DNA from: Castor canadensis
Lineage: Eukaryota; Chordata; Mammalia; Rodentia; Castoridae
NCBI RefSeq assembly: GCF_047511655.1
Contig: NC_133397.1
Location: forward strand, 41,616,001-41,680,000
Length of the DNA stretch: 64,000 nt
Reading direction: 5' to 3'
Both the position numbers and the translations under genes were made by a program. Each line of letters starts with the position of its first letter. The first letter of the stretch is position 1. Shown piece after piece: positions 33,801 through 45,800 of the stretch. Under the pieces are notes generated by a model that did no database searches, was not told the DNA's origin, and was given only the letters and a program-made list of their open reading frames with translations.

Positions 33801-36800
33801 TTTGAAATTGTTTTTCTTTTCCAGGAGACAACTGTGAAATTGAAAACCTTTTCAGAGCATCTAGCTTCCTACGTATGTTTCCTTAGGAAGATTCTTCCTT
33901 ATCAGTTAAAAAGGTATTTCCCAGGGTCCATGAGGGTTGGGGAGCTGTGGGTGGAGTCTGACTTGCTCTGGAGTTAACAGTGACACATGCTCCTGTGATT
34001 TGCCTGACCCTTGTACACCACAGCCTTTTCAGACTTTTGTGGAAAAGGGAAAGCATGGTTGAATAGCAATAAATTGTGTTTAAGAAAACTGAATTGTCTG
34101 TCAGGTACCATTTCTCAGTAGCTCTGTACTGTGGTTATAATATAATCACAGTGTTAGTATTTTTAATAATTGTGAATGGCACCTTTATTGAAAGAAATCT
34201 TTCACTTTTGGGTTTTTATTATCCCTTTGCTATAAACATCTAGATGGGGTTATAAAATATAACTTCTACATTTAGATCCGATATCCTTTGAACAATTATT
34301 TTTATTATTAGTGATTTATTTAAGTTATAAAATAAAATCTTTATCTACTTTAGTCCTTACAGACTTGGTCTTTAGTAACCTTTACTAGTCTACTTTTAAG
34401 TATTTCTGGAAAGGCAGAAAAATAATATATATTATTTGAAATTTGATTCAAAAATTTGTAAGTTTTGATACTTTTGATCTAAAACTACCAAGATTCATAT
34501 TTTATTTAAATCTTTAGCTTTAAAAAAATCAAAGAGTGATACAACTGGATCATAAATGCTATAATAATATGTTTATTATTAATATATTACAAAATAAGTT
34601 TTAGATAATATGTAGGTTAATTACTTATAGATATTGAAAATACAAAGTTTTATTATTTAAAAAAAAATACATTTTAAGAGACATATTATTTCCCAATTCT
34701 AACCTAGCAAGGTATTTAACCAAAATTCTGTGATTTGTGCACATGAAGGATTTTATGAATCAGGATTATGACTTGAATAATGCTGAGTTATAATTTCATT
34801 CAGATTCTTACATGTTATAGTGAAATATAGTTAATTTCTTTAAAAATTGACTCTAAGTTTAACATTAAAAATTACATATACCTTGTTCGTTTGGCTTTTT
34901 TTTTGCAGACTGGGTTTTGATCTCAGAGCCTTATGCTTCCTAGGCAGGTGCTCTACCACTTGAGCCACTCTACTAGCCCTTTTTGTGTTATGTATTTTTG
35001 AGCTGGGGGCTGACCTTGAACCATGATCCTCTTGATCTCTTATTCCTGAGTAGCTAGGATTACAGGTCTGAGCCACTGGTGCCTGGCTAGCTTATGTTTA
35101 AGAAGATTCTTTTTTTTAAATTCTTGTGCTGGGGGTACATTGTGGCATTTACAAAAGTTCAAATATATATATATTTATATATATATATATATCATACTTG
35201 AATTCACCCTCTCCATCATTCTCCTTTATCCTCTTCTACCCCCATTCCTGGATAGTTTCAGCAGGTCTCATTTTTCCATTTACATACATGTATACCCAGT
35301 ATTTGCACTGTACTCACCCTCCTACACCCTTTTCCAACATCCTCCTCCATCCTCCTGGTACCCGCCCCCCCCACCAAGGACCTGTCTATCCTTGTGTTCT
35401 CTGATTGTGTAAAAGAAAACAATTTGGCATTTTTGTTTGTTTAATAAATAAAAACCAGGGAGTTTCCTTGTTAAACAAAAAAAAGAAGCTCGTGTTTAAG
35501 AAGCATTGCAAGCTGGGAGTGGTGGTGCATGCCTGTAATCTCAACACTGTGGCAGAGGCAAGAGGATCTTAAGTTTGAGGCCAGCTTGGGCTACATAGTG
35601 AGACCCTGTCTGAAAACACAAAACAAAACAAAACAGCATTGCAAAAGTAGTTGGTACTTAGTCGGTGCCAGTGGCTCTTGTTTGTAATCCTAACTACTTA
35701 GGAGGTTGAGCTCTGGGGGGATCATGGTTCTAGGCCAGCCTGGACAAAAAAGTTTGTGAGACCTCATTTCAATAGAAAAAAGCTGGGGTTGGTGTCACAT
35801 GCCTGTTATCCCAGCAATGGCAGGAAGCCTAAAATAGGAGGGTTGTGGTTCAGGTCAGCCTGGTTAAAAAGTGAGACCTTACTCCTAAATAACCAGAGCA
35901 AAAAGGACTAGAGGCATCGTTCAAGCTGTAGAGCACCTGCCTTGCAAGCATGAAGCCCTGATTTCAAACCCCAGTAGCGCCAACACCCCCCCCAAAAAAA
36001 ACAGTTGTCATTTGATATAGTTATACATTTTTTTTTATCTTTATTTTTTCATTGTTGCATTTAAAAAAACATTTGACCAATCCTTTCTTGATCTAAGATT
36101 CCTAATCTTGGAATGTTTTGTCATGTATCTTTCAGCCCTCTTTCATGAGGAATTCGTGTTTTAGATAATTTTGGGATATTGGCTTAAATACTTGTTTAAT
36201 TGACAAACTGACCTGTTGTTTGGTAGTAAGTGGGCTCAGAATTGATCATATTGTCTGTTGTAAATAAAGAAGTGGCAAGGGCGAGGGAAAGGGAAGGTGA
36301 GCAAGCATGATTATGATTGCTAACTTTTCTAGTTGTTTTTTGTCTGTTTTGGTTTTTTTGAGACAGTGTCTCACTGTGTAGTAGAGGTTGGCCTTGAATT
36401 CACAATCCTTCTGCCTCAGCCTTCTGGGTGCTGGCATCATAGGTGTGCTCCATGATGCTTGGCTTGTTGGTTGAGATGGAGGTTTCTCTAACTTTTTGCT
36501 CTGGCTGGCTTTGAACCATGATCCTTGTGATCTCTGCTCTTGAGTACCTGGGATTAGAGGCATGAACTGCCACATCTGGCCCTCATTTTAAGGATTTTTA
36601 ATACTTAAAATCTTAAAATATTTCAATATCTTTGTGTTGCTCTTAAGAAGGGCATGTGCCTTTATCACTTTATCACTTCTTCCATTTTTTCTTCTGTTTG
36701 CAGCAAGTAGTTCTGTGTATCATGATGAAAAAAAAAAAGGGATCATATAAATGAGACCAAATTCCTTTTCTGGTAGTCTGTCTGTAGATATAAATGTTTG

Positions 36801-39800
36801 AGAACTAACATTAGCGCATTCTAAGTGCTAATTGAAAATCACTCAGGATACTTACTTTTTAACAATTTGCCCATTCTTAGTTTAGAAGAAGAATGTGAAT
36901 CTTCTCTTTGCACATCTGTGTTAAGAGCCAGGAATCTAGAGCTGTCCCAGGACATGAAAAAGATGACAGCGGTGTTTGAGAAGCTGCAGACTTACATGAC
37001 TCTTCTTGCCTTGCCAAGTAAGTGTTTTCTTGCTCATGATTCAACTTGAAGCACAAGAATCCAGAAAAATTGGTAGAGTGAAAAGGGCATAGGATATAGA
37101 GTCAGAAAAAATTCTAATTCAAATACTCTAGTCCCTTGGACAAAACACTTCACCCTGTGCTTCTGTGTTCTCATTTATAAAATGGAATTCAATGTTGTGA
37201 TTATTAAGTTTAGAATATAAACTATCAGGCATTCGACATGCATTAAATATTGATCTCCTTTCTCTTCTTCCTCTTTTTTAAATGGAAGGAGCAAGTCATA
37301 AGAATTTGTAGCTGCTTTCCAACAAGAAGCATATGGAGCTTTGGTAGGAAAGATGGCATTTGTTTCCCTCTGGCCTCATTTGAAAAACTATCTTCAGGTA
37401 ATTGAATGGGCCTGAGTTTCAGTAATGTTTTTAAGAATGCCATGAGGGGACCACCAGTTTCTGGGTCCCCCTGCATTCTCCACTATGCAGTCTTTCTCTT
37501 CTCTACAAATAAAATCTTTCCGACCTCTGCAAAAAAAAAAAAAAATGCCATGAGTTTTTTTTGGTGCTGAGATTTTTTTGGTGTTTAAAAAATATTTTGG
37601 GCTGGCAGTGTGGTTCACATGGTAGAGTGCCTGTCTAGCAAATATGAGGCCCTAAATTCAAACCCCAGTACTGCCAACCCTCACCCCAAAACAAAACAAA
37701 CATCTTTCTTGTGATATCAGCTAGATAGTATACAATTTACCCATTTAAAGTATTGTTCAGCAGTTCTTAGTATATTCACAAATATGGGCCATCAATTACA
37801 GTTATTTTTAGACCATGTTTATCACTCAAGAAGAAACCCTGTTCTCTTTAGCTATTGCTCTCCTACTCTTCCATTCCTCCTGCCCTTAATCATAAGAAAT
37901 GACTTATCTACTACAGATTTGTCTGTTCTAGATACTTCATATAAATGGAATCATGAAATGTGTGATCTTTTTTTTGTGTATGTGGTACTGTGGTTTGAAC
38001 TCATGGTCTCATGCTTGCTAGGCCAGACACCTTACCACTTGAGTCACTCTGCCAGCCCATGTGTGATCTTTTGTGACTGCTTTCTGTCACCTAGCATAAT
38101 GCTTGCAAGATTTACCCAAATCATAGCATGTATCAGTATTTCATTCCTTTTTATTGCAGAATGATATTTCATTGTATGGATGTATCACATTTTATTTACC
38201 TATTCACCAGGTAATGGACATTGGATTGTTTGGCTATTATAAACAATGACACTATAGACATTCATATATAAGGTTTTGTGTGGATACATCTTTTGGGCTT
38301 ATACCTAGGAGTAGAATTGCTGGATCTTATACTATGTTTAACTATTTGAGGAGCTGCCAGATTGTATTATAAAGTGCCTGACAGTTTTGCATTCCTACTA
38401 GCAATTTTATGAGCATTCCAAGTTCCCCATATCCTCCTAACTTTGTTATTATCTGACTTCTTGAACTTAGCTATCCTAATGGGTATGAAGCAGTATCTTG
38501 TGCTTTTGATTTATATTTCCCTGTATCTAATGATGACACATATCTTTTAGTGTGGATCTCATGTCCATAAGCTGGTGCAAGGGTGATAGGGCCCCAGTAT
38601 TCTAAGCAACACCTGATCAAATCAGCTTAGAGCCTCTGTCTCAGGAATGGGGGATGGGTGGAAGAAGGGAACACTCCCCCCTCCCCCCCACCGCCCTGTC
38701 CCCACCTCGTGGCCACACTTAGAGCTTAGCCTCAGCAGCAGGTACTTGCGGGCAAAATGGTAACTCCATTCTCAGGTTGGGAGATGGAGGAGAGGCAGTC
38801 CAGTGTGCATGACTGTACCTGTTGGGAGTGAGGTTTCTATCTCATGGAGCTGGTAGACGAATGAGGAAGTCTTGGGTCACATACCACAGACTTGCTGTTT
38901 TTGCTGAGTTGTTACAGATTTTCTTGAATAAATGTTTCTCCATTTGTTATATGTCTTTATAGCCATTTCTGGAAACTTTAAGTTATTATTATTATTATTA
39001 TTTTGGTAATTGTTACCAGTTTTTCTGGGGGGCAGATCTGTAGAGTTCCTCATGCTGTTATGCCAGAAGTAGAAATTAATGATGTTTGGATAATAGTGCT
39101 TTAGTGATATTTAACAAAAAGTTATGTGTAGGGAATGAAAAAATAAGAACTGTGTTATCTAGTAACAAAATGAAAATTCACTAAGACTTTCATTTTTAAA
39201 AAGTCACTAAAGGCCTATTCCTGATTAGCAAATTAATTTGAATTCTTAGCCCTTAAAAATGTTTGTGCACATCAGTGTATTTTCATCATATGTTACTGTA
39301 TCCACAAAGGCTTTAAAAGCCATTATTTCAAGTCTCCCATCTCTATCTTCCTCAAAATGGAGGGAGATGGTGGGTGGTTGACCTTTCAAGAAAATGCTCA
39401 GCTTTGTGACTCGGTTTCCTAGGTACAGAGCCAGATGGACTCCTTAGGACAAACTATGGTTCTGTCTTAACAAATGTTGGTGCTGCTCTGCATGGATTTC
39501 AGGATGTCATGAAAGGTGAGCCTTGGAAAAGAACATAAATAAGCATCAAACTTTCCTTCCTCAGATCTGCCTGAATGAGATTTAAATAAACACTGCTAAG
39601 GGCCATAGACCCAGATAAAGACTTAGCAGCATTTGGCTTATGTGGAAGTGCACAGTTACTGCCTTCTGCTTTTCCCCTCTGCTTGATTTCTGAAGGTAAA
39701 CAAAGTGATGATGAGAAGTCCTTGCACACAGTTCTTTAGCCAGAAATACATTACAATGATTTAGTGCAGGTGTAGATTTTACCACACCAGACATGCTCAT

Positions 39801-42800
39801 CAGAGGCATTTAGCAACCTTCTTTACAGTTGTGAGAGCTTAAGCCTGGATTTAGGAAACCAAAGCTAATGTTTCCAGAAAGAATATACTATCGATCTCTC
39901 CTCCATCCTGTGCATTTTGATGTTTAAAGTGATTGCTTTAAATTCTGTCTTGTTCAGCATGGTCTTAGGAAATGAAAGTCTGCTTGTAAACCTTGGTCAG
40001 TTTTTAATTGCTTCTGTGCTTCTGAGAATATAGTCTGCCAAAGGCCTTAGGAAAATTTTTTAAGGCATTTCACATGTTTTGAAGTATGTGACTCTGACTC
40101 CTGAGCAATCTGCAGCTCTGTCTTGCTTTTTGATATCTCCCACCCTTCTTTCTTTTCATTTTGGAGACTTGGAGTAAGGGAAGGAAAAGAGGTAAGAGTG
40201 ATTTTTAGAACTGTTGGCAATAGCCCAGGTACCTAGATGGTTCACTATGAATGTTTAGTTAATAATTAGTGATTAATTTCACAGAAAATAATTTTTAAAA
40301 GCTTAACACTATTTTATATAATGTGTGAGAGGAGTATACTTGGTGCCCTCTAAGAGACTGGCACGTGCCTATGGCACTGGGGTTTACTTTCATTTCACCA
40401 GTATTACCGCGTACCACTTTACCATTCAGGCTGGAGAATGGGCCTTTCTTGGCTTGTCTTTAGTGATTATAAGGAACTTTAAAAGCCACTGTCCTTCTGG
40501 ACCTAGTCCTGGTTTTAGGAATCAGCTCGGATAGGTGATTTGGGTGGCAACCCCACAAACCTTGGTCTGCTCTATAGAGAACTGAGGGATGTGTTCTTTT
40601 ATTCCTTGCAACTTTTGGTTTGAGGGTCTAGGATTTGCTCTAGTTTTCTATTCCAGAACTTTGCTTAACCTAGAACCAGGCCTTTGTAACCACAAGTACC
40701 TTTGTGGCCACAGGTTTTTGGTTTTGTTTTTTAAATTTTCCAGTGGAATATTATTTGTTTCTTCCAGTAGTTTCTCCAGAATTTTTAAATAGGAGGTGTT
40801 AGACTAGTGAAGGGTAGCTATCCAATGAAAGGGTTCTTAATGCATCATTTGCATAAAAATATCCCGATTTTATTTATATCAATACTTTAATTAATAATGT
40901 AAAAGTTTTCTAAAGCTGCCTTTGTATATTATACAGATCAAGACGATGCCAAGTGGTCCAAATCAAAGTATGTTACTGTTGTGTTTGATAAGAGCTGATG
41001 GAGATTATGGGAGGATCAGAAACCCCTTAGCCTTTTATGCCTTCACTTGTTTCTGTTCTTGAAGTGAACAAATATAAGGAAAGAATATTAGGAAACATGA
41101 AGGATGTTGGCAAGTAGATTATAGGACCCTGTTGCTAGGCTTGTAGTTCAAATCTGTCTTCTTATGTAGGTTGGAAGACTATTATGTCTTTAGTGAAAGC
41201 TAAGAGGGAGCATTACCTACATTGGCTAAAGAATCTTTGCTTTTAAGAGAATTCTTATTGCAAACCTCTCCTCTTCCTGTTTTTTCCTGAATAATTGCTT
41301 GTATCAAATTTGGAAGTAAGGAGAGAAGATGGATAGGTTGGTTGGTAGGTTGATCTTAGTGTAAAAAAGAGGGCTAGGGAGATACAAAAATATGAATATT
41401 ATATGGAATTAAAATGAGAGAGAATTAATCTTTTGACAGATGGCATTCTGGGTTTTTCGAGATAGGGTCTTATGAGCTATTTGCCCAGATTGGCTTTGAA
41501 CTGCAATTCTCCTGATCTCTACCTGCTGAGTAGCTAGGATTACAGGCATGAGCCACCAGTGCCTGCCCCAATATACCACATTTTCTTTATTCTTTCATCC
41601 ATCGATGGGCACCTTGGCTAATTCCATAAATAACTTGGCTATTATGACTAGTGCAGCTATAAACATGAGTATGCAGGTATCTCTATAGTAAGCTGACTTT
41701 AATTCTTTTGGATATATACCCAGAAGTAGTACACCTGGATCATATGGTAGTTCTATTTTTAATATTTTGAGAAACATCTATACTGATCTTCATAGTGGTT
41801 AGACTAACTTGCATTCCTACCAACAATGTATAAGGTTCCTTTTTCATATATCCTCACTGCATTTGCTAGCTTTTGTTTTCTTGATGATAGCCATTCTGAC
41901 TGGGTGAGATGGAATGTCAATGTAGTTTTGATTTGCATTTCTCTTATGGCTAAAGATGTTGAACACCTTTTCATGTATCTGTTGGCCTCAGTACTTCTTT
42001 ATCCAAAAAGTGTCTGCTCAGTTCATTTGCCCATTTATTGATTGGATTATTTGCTTTTTTGGTGTTTACTTTTCTGAGTTCTTTATCTATTTTAGATATT
42101 AATCCCCTGTTGGATGAATGGCTGGCAAAGATTTTTGGAGTTAAAATTTAATGGTACATGAAGCCAGGCCCCAGAGTAACCAATTCTTATTGGACTGTGC
42201 AGGGATTTCCCATTGCTAGCTAGGGTGTATACTTGGCAAACTAGCCAGGGTCCAGTATTGGTTGTTGTGGGACATCACGCCCATTTTGACTGTTCTGTCC
42301 TAGCCTCAGGTTGCTTATACAAGTATAATTTCTCATTCATACCTGCTTGACCATCAAAACAGTGGTTTTTAACTTATAAATACTAGTCAGAATCTTTTAC
42401 CTAATGCTAGAATTAGGGCTAGTTCTCAAATGAGGAAGACTCACTCACAGGCTGGTGGCTGTAGTGAAGTCAACCAAGATGGTGTCATGAGGCCCTTACT
42501 TCTTTGTATTCTTTCAGCCTAGATTTGTAACCTAACTGATTTTTAGCATAATCCTGATACTTGGGACCATACTTCATCAAATTTACTTTATAAATGTAAG
42601 AGTAGATATGAGAAGCAAGAAGGCTGGTTATTTATAGATGCAACCTGTATAACTAGTATATAAATAGTAGTTAGTTTTCATTTAATTGTTTTTATAGATA
42701 TCTCCAAACATTATAGTCAAAAAGCTACAATAGAACATGAACTTCCAACAGCAACACAGAAGTTGATAACAACAAATGACTGTATCCTATCATCAGTAGT

Positions 42801-45800
42801 GGCATTGACAAATGCAGCAGGAAAGGTAAGTATTCCCTGCGCTTCTACTGACCTTAAATTCAGTTCTTCAATATATTCCTTTTTTTTTTTTTAATGACAT
42901 AGCAAAATTGATCTGTAAAAGGATTGTGGAATATAAGCCGTTTTTGTGAAATGATGGCTCTCTTTTCCTCTTTCTTACCCAATATATTTTAAATTTATTT
43001 TCAGTTTACTTCAGGTTGAATCATCTACTCTATATTTAAAACAATGTGGTAGTGACTGTTTAGCATTCATGATGAGTGAATGGATCACTCCCTGTTTATG
43101 TTTTAATGTAAGATTGGATTATTTGAAGTTCTGTGTGGTCTCAATATAGATCTTTGGGTATATCAGGGATCTGTTGTAGAAAATAATTTGAACATACAGA
43201 AGACAAAAGCCCAATAATACAACCTCTATTAATATTTGGGTTTTTTTTTTGGTGGGATTGGGGTTTGAATTCAGGGCTTCATGCTTGCAAAGCAGTCGCT
43301 CTATCATTTGAGCCACCCCTCCAGTCCATTTTGTTCTGGTTATTTTGGAAATGGAGTCTCTCAAATTATTTGCCTGGGCTGGCCTTGAACTTTGATCCTC
43401 CTGATCTCAGCCTCTCAAGTTGCTAGGATTACAAGTGTGAGCCACCAGTGCCCAGTACCTCTTAGTTTTTTGGTAACATTTGTGATTATGATGCCTCTGG
43501 TTTTGTATATTAATCATTCCTTTTAAGGCACATCTGTATGTATCTTTCATTGATGCCTGAATATTAGGTAATGATTATCATTTGTATCATTAAACACTGT
43601 TATAAACTGATCCAAGTGCCATATCTATAGAAATTCTTTGATCATATATATTGTGGTTTGTGCAGAAGTCACATTCTCAGAGTCATTACCTTCTTTAGCA
43701 ATTATAATATCTTGGTGAACTCCCACATGTATAAAACCAAAAAGACTACTTAGAACTATCTATACCCATTTGTTTTAGTGACTAAATGTAATTTTTCAAG
43801 GAAATGCTTTATCTTTATCTTTTTACATCATTTTTTTTGTGACAGGTTGTCTATAATAGTAAGTGGTTTAAGTGAATCAGAAATGATCATAGGTCATGTT
43901 AGACATTCAGTGTCCTCTCTCCTAAACTTAGACTGGTCTTTGTGATTGTTTGCTATGGTGTAAGACCATAATTAAAGCATGCTATCTTCAGGTTCTGTCA
44001 GCTCACAGATCCATACCTAGTACATCTGCAGAACAGAGGACCATCCCTTCTGCCTCCTCTTTTACCTTCATCTACAGTATGCCAGAAGCATCATAAGGAT
44101 AACTTTGATTCAGTTAGGAAAAATTCTGGAAAAAGTGAATGTTGATATTTTATATGAGTTTCTGCATTTGTTGCCTTTTTTGAGAACACTGAAATATTAA
44201 ATGCCTATATATTTCATAGTTCATTTTATCTTTGCTGTGTCTGAAACCTTAAGACATTTTGTGGGAAAGTATCTGATCTTTACTATGTAATTTTTATAAA
44301 TTGTTTTTAATTAACGTAAACATTTGAACCGATGTTAGTTGGCGACAGCTCCATACTTAACTAATATACCTTGGTTAAACTAAATTTGATAGTTTGTGAT
44401 TAAGAAAACAGTAAGAAGGCATGTACATACTAAAGAAAATTTGGAAATATAAAAATACTAGAAGATACAAAATAGACCTCATAAAATAATTCAGTGACCT
44501 TAATGCTGATACTGAATGTATCCACGTCATTTGCAAGGAATATATAGCTCAAGATTTTTGGGTACCCATTTTATTGAATACTACCAAATATAGACTTTTA
44601 CTTGACATACGAAAACATTTATGAAATATGTAACCTTCAGATCTGGGCATGGATGCCTATAATTCCAGAACTCTGGAGGCAGCAGAAGATCATGAGTTCA
44701 AGGTCACCCTAAGGTATATGATAGCAAGACTCTATCTCAAGAAACAAAACAAAAAGATAAAAACAAACAACCCCTCACTTCAAATTATTAGTGACTATTA
44801 GAGATTAATTGTAATTTTTGTCAATGTAGAGTACTGTGTTTCATAAGCTGCTTCTTCATATTTATCAAGATATAATCTGCTCTCATGTATCCAGGGCTTA
44901 TTTTTCTGGCTAGGACATTTAGCCAGACATTTTTATTTATATCACCATTTCATGTAGCACTGTAGATGTAGAATCATGGCTCAGCAAAATTACAGTCATG
45001 GATCTTTGTGGCTGCTCATAGAGGTTTAATAAATACCAAATCTGTAAATGCTAAGAATCTAGTCTTTTATTATAATTCAAAGATGGAGATTTACAAAATT
45101 AAATTGAAGTAGAGATTACATATTTATGATGTTTATGTTGTAACTTCTGTTGGAATATGAAATATTCAGAGTTAAAGTACAAACAGAATGAGTAAGTCCA
45201 AACATGGATATTTTGGTATCAGTACAAAAATTAATGAAGTGAACAGCTCATTAAAGTCACCTACAGAATAAAAAAGAATCGTTCTTGGTTTTCAACAAGT
45301 AGAAATTGTCTATAGTAGGGCATGTCAAAAGTCTGTTCTCAGTATTTATATTGGCATTCTCTTTTTACATTCATCACCATGGTAATCTCATTAAGTAAGC
45401 ACAGACTTGTGCACAGGTGTTAAAATTTCATTTCCATTCTCAGAAACTACTCCAAAATATACTAGACATATATATATGAGACCACTGTTGGGAAACAAAA
45501 TCTCTCTTCTTGTTTAGATCGCGTCTTTCTTCAGCAACAACGTGGACCACTTTGTTGCCTCTCTGAGCTATGGGCCTAAGACTGCGAGTGGGTTCATTAG
45601 TCCTCATTCAGCGGAGTGCATGCTGCAGTACAAGAGGAAGGCTGCTGCCTACTTGAAGGCTGTGAGAAAGGTTGGTAAGCTCAGAGGAAAAGTCACAGTT
45701 AACTTCAGAGAATTGCAGGAGTCTTGCCATGGTCCATATTCTTTAGATTTTATACAAATTTGTGGTTCAGGGGCGTGGTAGGTGTTGTAGGGGTGGTCTT

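Larger units (their letters stand above)
33914..36880 (+). other. PPP1R21 intron 11
   Basis: GT-AG, phase 2, 2967 bp. An AT-rich unassigned part (33914-34890) is followed by a dense cluster of SINEs and the unnamed repeat up to 36590. Confidence 0.88.
37705..39020 (-). repeat. Old LINE-1 fragment, antisense, with nested insertions
   Basis: 'cttcatataaatggaatcat', 'agcataatgcttgcaagatt', 'ggtaatggacattggattgt' and 'tacctaggagtagaattgct' are the antisense LINE-1 order. An ID-like SINE (37966-38060) and an LTR-like block (38551-38941) are nested in it. Confidence 0.75.
37018..39422 (+). other. PPP1R21 intron 12
   Basis: GT-AG, phase 1, 2405 bp. It holds a MIR, an ID-like SINE, and an antisense LINE-1 carrying an ID-like SINE and an LTR-like insertion. 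The last 400 bp are unassigned. Confidence 0.9.
39516..42697 (+). other. PPP1R21 intron 13
   Basis: GT-AG, phase 1, 3182 bp. The first 1.4 kb and 42150-42690 are unassigned. A candidate 31-nt exon lies at 40937-40967, and an antisense SINE and LINE-1 at 41440-42150. Confidence 0.88.
42826..45517 (+). other. PPP1R21 intron 14
   Basis: GT-AG, phase 0, 2692 bp. One antisense dimeric SINE and one B1 are recognisable. The stretches 43460-44640 and 44770-45510 are AT-rich and unassigned. Confidence 0.88.
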
